From: an uncultured bacterium
GTDB taxonomy: Bacteria; Verrucomicrobiota; Kiritimatiellia; CAIKKV01; CAIJXV01
DNA: 37,876 nt
Assembly (NCBI GenBank): GCA_903824675.1
Contig: CAIJXV010000108.1
Span: forward strand, 1-37,876
Reading direction: 5' to 3'
Positions 24,502 to 32,697 of this stretch are shown one piece after another. A model generated the notes under the pieces. The model searched no databases. It saw only the letters and a program-made list of their open reading frames with translations, and was not told the origin of the DNA. Position numbers and translations under genes: made by a program. Positions within the stretch are counted from its first letter, which is position 1; each line of letters opens with the position of its first letter.

Positions 24502-25959
24502 ATGTTGTTTTCAATAATTCTGATCAGTGTGTTTTTGGTGGGGATGGTGGGGATCGGCGTTTGGGGGATGAAGAAGACCACGACGTTGGGGGATTTCTTC
24601 CTGGGGGGCCGGACCATCGGCCCGTGGGTTTCGGCGTTCGCTTATGGGACCACCTATTTTTCCGCCGTCCTCTTCATCGGGTTTGCGGGTAAACTGGGTT
24701 GGGGATATGGATGGAATGTTCTCTGGATCGCGGCCGGGAATACGCTGATCGGAACCCTCGCCGCCTGGCTGGTTCTCGGTCGCCGGACCCGTCGCATGAC
24801 GCATAATCTGGATGCCCTGACGATGCCGGAGTTTTTCTTTGAACGATTTCAGGCCAAGGGTCTGAAAATTCTATCCGCCCTGATCATTTTCGTTTTTCTG
24901 ATTCCCTATTCGGCCTCGGTTTTCAAAGGCTTGGGGCATATGTTCCAGATCAACTTTAATATTTCCTATGATGTGGCGTTATTGATCATGACGGTGATCA
25001 CCGGCATTTACCTGATCCTGGGCGGATACTTCGCCATCACCCTGACCGATTTCATCCAGGGGCTGATCATGATTGTCGGTGCCATCGCCCTCGTAGCCGT
25101 GATGACGATGAAAGGCGGGGGACCGGAACAGGTTTTTGCGACGATGGCGCAGAACTATCCCGCGCATATCCCTCCAGAAAAACAACCCAGCCTGCTCATG
25201 CTGGGCGCTCTGGTTTTTATGACCTCGTTCGGCGTCTGGGGGATGCCCCAGATGGTGCAGAAATTCTATGCCATCAAGGATGAGAAAATGATCTTCCGGG
25301 CCGCGATTGTGACGACGGTCTTTTCCTTCATCATTGCCGGTGCGGCGTATTTCAACGGGGCCTTGACCCATTTGTTTTTTAAAGCGCCCATCATGGGCGC
25401 CAAGGGGCCGGCGTTCGACCAGATGATCCCGGAAATGCTCAAGGCCAATCTGCCCCCGTCCCTGATGGGGGTGGTCCTGCTCCTGGTGTTGTCCGCCTCC
25501 ATGTCCACGCTGTCCTCATTGGTATTGGTTTCCTCCTCCTCGGTGGCGATTGATTTATACAAGGGGCATGTGAACCCCAAAGTGTCCAAGGAGACTTCGC
25601 TGGTGATGATGCGGTTCCTGAGCGCGGTTTTTGTAGGTTTTTCATTCTTCATCGCCAAGTATGAACTCGCGATCATCGTCACGCTCATGTCGCTTTCCTG
25701 GGGTGCGATTGCGGGCTCGTTCATGGCCCCCTTCCTTTACGGGCTCTACTGGAAACGCACCTCGGCGGCTGGGATATATGCCGGGATGATCGTCGGATTG
25801 TCGGTTTCCGTCGGCTTATTCTATTACTGGGGGGCGGCAAAATCACCCCTGGCCGCTTCGGTCGGCATGATCGTGCCGTTCCTGGTCGTTCCGTTGGTCA
25901 GCTGGTTTACGCCCGCACCCCCGCGCGAAATTGTGAACAAGGCGTTTGCCGGGATTTAG
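24502..25959 (+). CDS. Sodium:solute symporter (SSS family)
   Basis: 485-residue inner-membrane transporter with about 13 hydrophobic helices; the first starts at residue 1 (MLFSIILISVFLVGMVGIGV). The hallmark loop DFFLGGRTIGPWVSAFAYGT and the signature-region SSLVLVSSSSVAIDLYK are typical of Na+-coupled uptake of sugars, amino acids or carboxylates. The frame is open 16 codons further upstream, but AGGAGG sits just before the ATG at 24502. It is the first gene after the MITE, so the element may lie within its promoter region. The solute cannot be read from sequence. Confidence 0.92.
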   Translation: MLFSIILISVFLVGMVGIGVWGMKKTTTLGDFFLGGRTIGPWVSAFAYGTTYFSAVLFIGFAGKLGWGYGWNVLWIAAGNTLIGTLAAWLVLGRRTRRMTHNLDALTMPEFFFERFQAKGLKILSALIIFVFLIPYSASVFKGLGHMFQINFNISYDVALLIMTVITGIYLILGGYFAITLTDFIQGLIMIVGAIALVAVMTMKGGGPEQVFATMAQNYPAHIPPEKQPSLLMLGALVFMTSFGVWGMPQMVQKFYAIKDEKMIFRAAIVTTVFSFIIAGAAYFNGALTHLFFKAPIMGAKGPAFDQMIPEMLKANLPPSLMGVVLLLVLSASMSTLSSLVLVSSSSVAIDLYKGHVNPKVSKETSLVMMRFLSAVFVGFSFFIAKYELAIIVTLMSLSWGAIAGSFMAPFLYGLYWKRTSAAGIYAGMIVGLSVSVGLFYYWGAAKSPLAASVGMIVPFLVVPLVSWFTPAPPREIVNKAFAGI

Positions 25960-26370
25960 TACCTCAATCCTCAGAAACTGCTGAAGACACGGATCACACT
26001 GATAGGGAATGGGGTATGCTGAACCAGTGGTCTCTCTTCGATGACGGCTGTTCGCTCCTCCCTCCCCCCGGCGCGGGGGAGGGCCCGGGGAGAGGGGGAT
26101 CCGCCGAAACGAGACTCGATTTTCCAACGATCCCCCTCACCCTACCCTCCCCCGCGCCGGGGGGAGGGAAAACCTTACACCCCTTGCGAAACTGGATGAA
26201 GTTATTGGGGAGAGTCGCGCAACCCCGATTCCATCCGGAGAAGACGATCCGCCCGAATCTGGTGTTTTGGATTGTGGGCGAAGCCCCCCGTTGCTGTTTT
26301 TGGAGTGGCCGCCACCCGATCCTAAACGGAATGGCGTGCATTATTAGCCCCAATCCTTTAATGTGCCGGG
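25960..26370. other. Intergenic region with large GC-rich inverted repeat
   Basis: About 410 bp. The only clear structure is the inverted repeat at 26057-26169; the open frames on both strands across it follow from that symmetry and from base composition. No terminator with a T-run is seen after the symporter. Confidence 0.55.
26057..26169. repeat. Large GC-rich inverted repeat
   Basis: Arms 26060-26100 and 26131-26169 are near-perfect reverse complements, built on CCCTCCCCCCGGCGCGGGGG and AGGGGGAT, with about 30 bp between them. Each arm also folds on itself (CCCCCGGCGCGGGGG). It is the type of dispersed palindromic unit seen between genes in many GC-rich bacteria, and may help end transcription from the symporter gene. 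Confidence 0.75.
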
Positions 26371-28125
26371 ATGCCTGACTCCTCAGAGTTGATAGTGCCA
26401 GAACGTGAATCGTTCGGATTTGTGGCCGCCGCCCGGCGGGCCACGATCCTTCTGGCCCTGCTTTTTCTGCTGGTTTACCTGCCCATCCTGCCGCAAGTCA
26501 GTCTCTGGCGGGGGGATGAACGCTACTATACCGATGCCGCGGTCCAGATGGTGCATTCGGGTGATTATGTCACGCCGCGGTTTTTTGACGGATCCGAACG
26601 GTTTCGCAAGCCGGGATTGCTCTACTGGGTGATGGCCGGTTCCTACCAGGTATTCGGGGTCAATTACCTGACCACCCGTCTGCCCTTCCTTTTGGCGGGA
26701 GCCTTGATCATCCTGCTGACCCATGCCTGCGCGCGGATTCTTTTTCGTTCGGCCGAAGTGGCGGTCTGCGCCGCCGCAATCATGGCCTCGAATCCCACGC
26801 TGTTTCATCTGTCCGTCCGCTCCACACCCGATGTGCTCATGAGCTTTTTCATGACGCTGAGTTTTTATGGATTTCTGAAGATCCTCTTCGACGGAGACCG
26901 GCGGACGCGGTTTTATTTCATCGCGTATGGCGCGGCGGGTTTGGCGGTGTCGACCAAAGGGATGCTGGGTGTTTTGCCGGTGGTGTTCGCCTTCGTCTAT
27001 GGCGCCTGGGCCCGGCCGCGGAATCTGAAAATTCGGGAGTTGATTCACGGACCGGCGCTTTTGCTGGGGGTGGGGCTGGCGTTGTTCTGGTTCATCCTGG
27101 TTTATGTCAAACACGGCTCTGAATTTTTGCGCATCTTTTTCAATGATCAGGTGGGGAATCGGGTCAAGGGTAGTAAGTTTTACCTGCTCGACAATCTGGT
27201 GACCTATCCCGTGTCACTGCTAGTCCAATTTTTACCGTGGACCCTGATGCTGGCCCTTATCCTGGTCCGTGACCGGCAGATTCTGCAGCGGGAAGGGCGC
27301 CGGCATCGTTCCGCGATTCTGTTTATTGCGCTCTGGCTGGGGTTGTTATTTCTAATTTTCGTCAGCGCCAATATTCAGCGAACCCGTTACTTTTTGCCGG
27401 CCCTGCCCTTGTTGGCGGCCGGGTTGGGCGCGGTGCTGGTATTTGCGAAAAACAGCGATCGGACCTGGAAGGCGATGGTCAAATTCGATCGGAGCCTGAC
27501 CTTGATGTTGGGGGTGGCCGGAGTGGGGATTGCGCTGGCCGGTCGGCATCTGGGGGCCTTCCGGTTGGCTGGTCTGGTGTTGGTGGTCTATGCCGTGGCG
27601 CGCTATTTGACCGATCGGCAGCATCGGTCGGTTTTGCGGTTTGCGGCTTTGGCGGCGGGGATTTTATTGTTGTTCTCGGTGACGGATGGTCTGATGCGAC
27701 CGGTATTGATAGTGTCACCGGCGCCGGAACTGGCCCGTCGACTGGCCCGTGAAAAGGCTGGACGCGATCAGGTGGCGGCGTGGGAGGTCGCGACGAATTA
27801 CGTCACCCAGTTACGCGTGATCTCGGGAGGATCGATCTATCCCGTCTTTTTGGCCGGACCCCAAACGGAAGCCCAATTGGATGCCTATCCTTTTGTGATT
27901 TGCAATGATCGCCGGCGCGAGGAGGTTTTGCGGTGCGGGTATAGTTTGTATCCCTGCGGATTTGTCTATCGGAAATGGACCTGGCGACGGTTGGTCGCGT
28001 TGTTCCAGGCATCCGATCCGGATCCGGTCCTGCATGATCAACGTCAAGATTACTACCTGGGGATTCGGCGCCCGCCTCATTCCGGATCGAATCCGCCGGT
28101 TCAGAAAGAAGATGGGTTGAGATGA
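26371..28125 (+). CDS. ArnT/PMT-type membrane glycosyltransferase
   Basis: 584 residues with roughly a dozen membrane helices. The first extracytoplasmic loop has the catalytic-type acidic pair Asp49-Glu50 (WRGDERYYTDAA) and the block GDYVTPRFFDGSERFRKPGL, characteristic of the PMT_2/ArnT group that moves a sugar from a polyprenyl-phosphate carrier to lipid A or proteins on the outer side of the inner membrane. The soluble C-terminal part (after about 450) is less conserved. No Shine-Dalgarno is evident at the ATG. Its stop overlaps the next start (ATGA). Donor and acceptor are unknown. Confidence 0.88.
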   Translation: MPDSSELIVPERESFGFVAAARRATILLALLFLLVYLPILPQVSLWRGDERYYTDAAVQMVHSGDYVTPRFFDGSERFRKPGLLYWVMAGSYQVFGVNYLTTRLPFLLAGALIILLTHACARILFRSAEVAVCAAAIMASNPTLFHLSVRSTPDVLMSFFMTLSFYGFLKILFDGDRRTRFYFIAYGAAGLAVSTKGMLGVLPVVFAFVYGAWARPRNLKIRELIHGPALLLGVGLALFWFILVYVKHGSEFLRIFFNDQVGNRVKGSKFYLLDNLVTYPVSLLVQFLPWTLMLALILVRDRQILQREGRRHRSAILFIALWLGLLFLIFVSANIQRTRYFLPALPLLAAGLGAVLVFAKNSDRTWKAMVKFDRSLTLMLGVAGVGIALAGRHLGAFRLAGLVLVVYAVARYLTDRQHRSVLRFAALAAGILLLFSVTDGLMRPVLIVSPAPELARRLAREKAGRDQVAAWEVATNYVTQLRVISGGSIYPVFLAGPQTEAQLDAYPFVICNDRRREEVLRCGYSLYPCGFVYRKWTWRRLVALFQASDPDPVLHDQRQDYYLGIRRPPHSGSNPPVQKEDGLR

Positions 28126-28865
28126 AAATCATCGGTTCAGTACTGCTGGCCTTGTTGATCGGCCTGGTTTTGGGCGGATGGGGGCCTCGCCGGGATTTAA
28201 AAGAGGCCCAGCGGGAAATCGAGGACCTCAAGGCGCAGGTCAGCAAAAGGGGCGGGCATAGTGCCGGGCTGGACGGGATTGCCTCCCTGTTGCAAGTGCC
28301 GGATCGGTCGGAACGTGCGGCTCGCCGGACGGCGCATGACGGCGATATTCCGGCGGCGTCAGCCGGGACGAATACGACGGCCGAATTCCATCGGGCCGGT
28401 TCTCCGCCGGGGGCCGGCGGGACGAATGGTCCGGCCCGGGTTGATTTTCGGGAACGGATCAAAGCGGCGGCCGAGGTGTGGAAAATGCGGCGGGATCTGG
28501 CGCGGAACGGTTTTATGAGCCGGGTCAAGCCGACGCCCGTCGAGGCGGCGCAGGTGGACGTGGTCATGCAGGCGATGAATGTCCGACTGGAAGAAAGCGT
28601 GGCGCGCTGGGTGGAGTATATCAAGGAAGCCGAAGAGATTTCGCCGGAAGACGGGATTCGCATCATGAACGAGTTGAGCGGAATCGTCGTTACGACCTAT
28701 GACGATCTGGACCGGACCCTGCCGGAGGATTGGCGGGATAAGGCGGGCGAGAAATTCCAGGTTTTTGATTTCATCAATCCGGAAGTGGCCATGCCCCTGG
28801 CGGATGTGGAAGGGATCATGAACCGCCCGGGTGGCGGAGCTTTCCGGCGGCCGCCGGATCCGTGA
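28122..28865 (+). CDS. Membrane-anchored coiled-coil protein, unknown
   Basis: 247 residues. A single N-terminal hydrophobic helix (SVLLALLIGLVLGGW) without a clear cleavage site is followed by a short coiled coil (DLKEAQREIEDLKAQV), a low-complexity Gly/Ala/Thr linker (about 80-110) and an alpha-helical domain (about 113-230). It overlaps the glycosyltransferase stop by 4 bp and so is likely its partner or regulator. I do not recognise a family. Confidence 0.7.
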   Translation: MKIIGSVLLALLIGLVLGGWGPRRDLKEAQREIEDLKAQVSKRGGHSAGLDGIASLLQVPDRSERAARRTAHDGDIPAASAGTNTTAEFHRAGSPPGAGGTNGPARVDFRERIKAAAEVWKMRRDLARNGFMSRVKPTPVEAAQVDVVMQAMNVRLEESVARWVEYIKEAEEISPEDGIRIMNELSGIVVTTYDDLDRTLPEDWRDKAGEKFQVFDFINPEVAMPLADVEGIMNRPGGGAFRRPPDP

Positions 28866-28875
28866 TCCTGACCCT

Positions 28876-29069
28876 CTGATGCGGAGCCCAAAGTCCTCCG
28901 TCCAAATCCTTGCCTAAGAGCGCATCGGCGCATGGCTGCTCTCCCGCAAGCCAGCCCATAGGTCTGGCTTTACTGCCTGATGAACAGTATCGCCAGCGTC
29001 TCACCCTCCAGGGGAGAACACTTCATCTTGTATCGATTGACATTTGGAGGGCGAGACTCTGGCGAGCCG
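28876..29069 (+). repeat. 194-bp direct repeat, unit 1
   Basis: Matches unit 2 (29105-29298) at 191 of 194 positions, offset 229 bp. It contains an internal inverted repeat, 28991-29010 against 29045-29064 (18 of 20 paired; CGCCAG.GTCTC.CCCTCCA). 28949-28972 on the minus strand matches the MITE segment 24291-24314 at 22 of 24. Confidence 0.9.
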
Positions 29070-29104
29070 TCTGTCTGCGGATAAAGAACGAAGAGAATAT
29101 CCCG

Positions 29105-29298
29105 CTGATGCGGAGCCCAAAGTCCTCCGTCCAAATCCTTGCCTAAGAGCGCATCGGCGCATGGCTGCTCTCCCGCAAGCCAGCCCATAGGTCTGGCTTT
29201 ACTGCCTGATGAACAGTATCGCCAGCGTCTCGTCCTCCAGGGGAGAACACTCCATCTTGTATCGATTGACATTTGGAGGGCGAGACTCTGGCGAGCCG
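29105..29298 (+). repeat. 194-bp direct repeat, unit 2
   Basis: Second unit, differing from unit 1 by an AC-to-GT change near 29232 and one T-to-C change near 29252. A 35-bp unique spacer (29070-29104) separates the units. The low divergence implies a recent duplication or gene-conversion between copies. Confidence 0.9.
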
Positions 29299-29433
29299 CA
29301 CCGCGGAGATGACGCGAGGATCAGGGCATCCGGTTCCGGGATTGTATTTCGGGGGCGATGGGGGTAGGATATCCATTAATCAACCGTTTGCTTTGACTTT
29401 CAGAGGGATGACACCCCGGAAGCGGAAATTTCC

Positions 29434-31707
29434 ATGGCTGACCCAGCGAACATGAAATCGGTATGCTTTGCGGATGAACGAACCGATTTCGAGGGCGAGT
29501 TGGACGCCTATTTCAGCACTCCGCCCCTGGATATCGGGCCCTGGGAACGGGACTTACACGCCACGTGCAATGCGAATCCCCAGGGATCGCCCTTCCAGCA
29601 CAAGATTTTCGGCTATCGGTTCATGGCCGAACACTGTCCGGTCCATGTTTTCCGGCATTGCCCGTTCTATTTTGAATTGAATACCGGGCGACACCGTACC
29701 GACTTGGGCACGGGTGGGTTGGGAGGGTGGTTGAAACGAGAGCCGTTCGGCCAGGCTCTTTCCGCCTCCAGTGACCAATGGTTGGTGCCTTGCTGGGAAC
29801 GCGGGTTATCCCATAGCTGGCGGGTCCTCGACGACAATCATCATACGGTGAGTTACGAAAAAGTGTTGCATCGGGGACTGCGGGGACTGATGGCGGACGC
29901 TGAACAGGAAAAGGTCCGGGCCGGCTCTGACCCAGAGCGGGATTTTTTACAGGCCGCCATCGCTGGAAATCAGGCCTTGATCGATATTGCCGGACGTTTT
30001 TCGGCAGAGGCGGATCGACTGTTGGAAGTGGAGACAGAACCGCATATTCGCCGGCGGTTACAGCGCATCGCCGTTACAGCGAGGCGCGTTCCCGCGGAAC
30101 CGGCCGAATCTTTCTACGAGGCGCTGGGTGCCATTTTGTTCATCTTCCATGTGCTCCAGTCGGTCGAAGGCAACGGCATCAGCGTCTTTGGCCATATCGA
30201 TCGCCTCCTGTCTCCCTATTATCGGCGCGATATCGAAAACGGGCGGCTTACCCCGAAAGAGGCGCGGGAGCTGGTGGCGTTCTTCCTGGCCATCAGTGAC
30301 GTCCGCTATGGCCTGCGCACCCCGGCGTCTCCCTGGCATGTGGGGACCAATGGCACTATTACCCTCGGCGGATGCGAACGGGATGGAACCCCGGTATTCA
30401 ACGAGATCACCCGCCTGATGATCGAGACCCATCGCGATCTGAAACTGATTGACCCCAAGCTCAACGTGCGAATTTCGGCCCAACATCCGCCCGAGTTCTT
30501 TGACCTCCTGGCGGACAACATCGTCAACGGTGGTAATGCGCTGGCCATCTTCAACGATGATGTGGTCATTCCCGCCAACGTGAAGATGGGCAAGGCGTTG
30601 GAAGATTCCCGTCTGTATGTGGGGGGCGGCTGCCAGGAGAATGTTCTGGAAAACTGCGAGATCAATAGTCGGGCGACCTACTACCTCAATTTACTGCAGG
30701 TGTTCCTGATGGGCTTCTGCCCGGACTCGTGGGCCTTCTTTTTCGACCGGGCGGGCCTTCAAGCCGCCCGCTATGAGGGTTGCTCCACCTTTGACGAGTT
30801 GCGCCACGCGTTTCTAGCTAATCTAAAAGCCGTCGTCGGTGCCCATGTTGCCGAACGTAACCGGACCGAACGGGAAGGGGTGCGCTTCAATCCCTGTCCC
30901 CTGCATTCCGCCCTGCTGGACGACTGTCTGGCCAAACGTCGGGACATGATGGAAGGCGGTTGCCGCTACAGCTCGGGCAGTATTTCCCTCACCGGCATCG
31001 GCACGCTGGTGGATTCCCTGTTTGCGGTTAAGACCGCCGTCTATGACCGTCATCTGGTCTCGCTCGAAGATCTCCGTCGCCTGTTGGAGACTGATTTCAA
31101 AGGCGAGGATGTTTTTCGGAACTTCCTCGTGAACCGGATTGCCAAATTCGGGCAGGAGGACGAGGACATCCGGGCCTTCTCCGCCCAACTATTTGCCGAG
31201 GTTGCCCATGCTTCGTCCGGTCTCCCGAACTCCCGTGGAGGTCGATACGAAGCCAGTCTATTCGCGTTCCGCTCGTTCGTGGATTTCGGTGCCAAAACCG
31301 GGGCGACCCCCGACGGACGGCGGGCCGGAGAGCCGCTTTCACCGGGCATGAGTCCCAGCCGGTTGGCCATCGGTCACACGGCGAGCGTGGGACAGATTTT
31401 GTCGGCATTGGAACCGCTTGACCTGACACTTTACCCGGTGGTCGCCGTGTTGGATGTCAAATTGCCCGCGGCGCGGGGCGGCCTGTCACCGAACGCGGTT
31501 GTGCCGGTCGTTCGGCGTTTCCTCTCGGCTGGCGGCTCGGTCTTGCAGATCAACTGTGTCGATCAGGAAATGCTGCAGGATGCTCGTCTACACCCGGAAA
31601 TGCATCCCGATCTCGTGGTGCGAGTCAGCGGCTATAGTTCGGTCTTTGTCCGGCTGGGCGAATCCATTCAGGATGAGATCATGACCCGGACGATGGTCAG
31701 CACATGA
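29434..31707 (+). CDS. Glycyl radical enzyme (PFL/dehydratase superfamily), substrate unknown
   Basis: 757 residues. The radical site is the C-terminal VRVSGYSSVFVRLGESIQDE, with Gly733 as the radical residue. The active-site loop reads VGGGCQENVLENCEIN: Cys400 is the thiyl cysteine and Glu402 keeps the Cys-x-Glu spacing of the dehydratase/lyase branch, whereas PFL has two adjacent cysteines. Most known eliminases read GCVEP, so GCQEN is off the common pattern. At 757 residues it is shorter than choline or glycerol lyases. Oxygen-sensitive anaerobic catalysis is expected. The activase follows with a 4-bp overlap. Start at ATG 29434; an ATG at 29452 is possible. Likely a C-O, C-N or C-C cleaving lyase, unassigned. 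Confidence 0.9.
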   Translation: MADPANMKSVCFADERTDFEGELDAYFSTPPLDIGPWERDLHATCNANPQGSPFQHKIFGYRFMAEHCPVHVFRHCPFYFELNTGRHRTDLGTGGLGGWLKREPFGQALSASSDQWLVPCWERGLSHSWRVLDDNHHTVSYEKVLHRGLRGLMADAEQEKVRAGSDPERDFLQAAIAGNQALIDIAGRFSAEADRLLEVETEPHIRRRLQRIAVTARRVPAEPAESFYEALGAILFIFHVLQSVEGNGISVFGHIDRLLSPYYRRDIENGRLTPKEARELVAFFLAISDVRYGLRTPASPWHVGTNGTITLGGCERDGTPVFNEITRLMIETHRDLKLIDPKLNVRISAQHPPEFFDLLADNIVNGGNALAIFNDDVVIPANVKMGKALEDSRLYVGGGCQENVLENCEINSRATYYLNLLQVFLMGFCPDSWAFFFDRAGLQAARYEGCSTFDELRHAFLANLKAVVGAHVAERNRTEREGVRFNPCPLHSALLDDCLAKRRDMMEGGCRYSSGSISLTGIGTLVDSLFAVKTAVYDRHLVSLEDLRRLLETDFKGEDVFRNFLVNRIAKFGQEDEDIRAFSAQLFAEVAHASSGLPNSRGGRYEASLFAFRSFVDFGAKTGATPDGRRAGEPLSPGMSPSRLAIGHTASVGQILSALEPLDLTLYPVVAVLDVKLPAARGGLSPNAVVPVVRRFLSAGGSVLQINCVDQEMLQDARLHPEMHPDLVVRVSGYSSVFVRLGESIQDEIMTRTMVST

Positions 31708-32627
31708 CCGTGGGACGGCGAGAGGTGAAAGGCCGGATTTTCGAGATTCAGCGTTTTTCACTTCACGACGGGCCAGGAATTCGGACCACGGTTTTCCTCC
31801 AAGGGTGCCCCCTTTCCTGCCGATGGTGCCACAATCCCGAGGGTCAGGGCGGAAAGTCCATTCTCTCATTTCAGCCGGATCGATGTATCGGTTGCGGATC
31901 CTGTTTTCGGGTGTGCCCGCACGAGGTTCACCGGCGCGTTGCGGGCCGGCATGTGATCGAACGGTCGCTCTGCCAGGGGTGTGGCCTGTGTGCGCGGGAG
32001 TGCCATGCCCTGGCCTTGGAGATTGTGGGGCGCGAGGTAACGGTTGAGGAAGTGATTGCCACGGTGTTGCGCGATGAATCGTTCTACCGGATATCGGGCG
32101 GCGGGATGACGCTCTCAGGCGGCGAACCGTTGGCGCAGGTGGACTTTACCGAGGCCCTGCTCCGGGCGGCCAAGGCTTCGGATTTGCACCGTTGCATTGA
32201 AACCTCGGGTTACGCCGATTTCTCCGCCTTTGAGCGCGTGCGGCCGTTGGTGGATCTCTTTCTTTATGATATCAAGGAAACCGATCCGATGCGGCACGAG
32301 CACTTTACGGGCGTTCCCCATACGCTGATTCTCGACAATCTAAAGAAACTGCACAGCCGAGGGGCAAAGATTCGTTTGCGGCTGCCGATCATCCCAGGTT
32401 TCAACGACCGGGAGGATCACTTTTTAGCGGTGGCAGCACTGGCCGCTTCGCTTCCGGGGCTGGAGGGTGCCGAGATTGTGCCCTACCATCCGTTGGGTCT
32501 ATCGAAGTTGGAGTCCCTGGGAATGATCTGCCCGAGCGAGGCTGAAACAACTCTGCCTGAAGCCACAACGATCCAGTGTTGGATCCGACAATTTGCGCAA
32601 TGCGGCCTTGAAGTCAAGGTATCGTGA
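31704..32627 (+). CDS. Glycyl radical enzyme activase (radical SAM)
   Basis: 307 residues. Binds a [4Fe-4S] cluster through Cys35, Cys39 and Cys42 (GCPLSCRWCHNP) and cleaves SAM to create the glycyl radical on the enzyme encoded just upstream. A ferredoxin-like insert with two more cluster motifs follows (Cys61/64/67/71 and Cys90/93/96/100). That insert is typical of activases for dehydratase and decarboxylase-type radical enzymes and is absent from PFL activase. Also seen are FSLHDGPGIRTTVF at the N-terminus and the SAM-binding MTLSGGEPL. The start overlaps the stop of the partner gene. It supports a non-PFL role for the pair. Confidence 0.95.
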   Translation: MTVGRREVKGRIFEIQRFSLHDGPGIRTTVFLQGCPLSCRWCHNPEGQGGKSILSFQPDRCIGCGSCFRVCPHEVHRRVAGRHVIERSLCQGCGLCARECHALALEIVGREVTVEEVIATVLRDESFYRISGGGMTLSGGEPLAQVDFTEALLRAAKASDLHRCIETSGYADFSAFERVRPLVDLFLYDIKETDPMRHEHFTGVPHTLILDNLKKLHSRGAKIRLRLPIIPGFNDREDHFLAVAALAASLPGLEGAEIVPYHPLGLSKLESLGMICPSEAETTLPEATTIQCWIRQFAQCGLEVKVS

Positions 32628-32697
32628 ATGGTCTGAAGGTGGGCCGGGCGGTCCCTCGCACGGCTTCTGGTGGAGAAAGAAGCCACCCAGAAAGCGC

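Larger units (their letters stand above)
28866..29433. other. Intergenic region with duplicated repeat, upstream of glycyl radical enzyme
   Basis: 570 bp. Two near-identical 194-bp units fill 28876-29298. The remaining 135 bp before the radical enzyme gene should carry its promoter; TTGACT at 29393-29398 could be a -35 box, but no -10 box at the right spacing is clear. Minus-strand frames across both repeat units are repeat-derived. Confidence 0.6.

Noticed and set aside
26016-26378. 120-codon plus-strand frame
   Set aside because: Spans the GC-rich inverted repeat, Pro/Gly-rich, with a mirrored frame on the other strand.
28816-29272. Two similar minus-strand frames sharing an Arg/Trp-rich sequence
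   Set aside because: They are the same repeat read twice; there is no ribosome site and the shared part is structural repeat DNA.
28876-29298. Possible CRISPR-like array
   Set aside because: Only two units of 194 bp with one 35-bp spacer; units are far too long and no cas genes are present.
29393-29433. Promoter with TTGACT as -35 box for the radical enzyme gene
   Set aside because: No acceptable -10 box at 16-18 bp; not listed as a feature.
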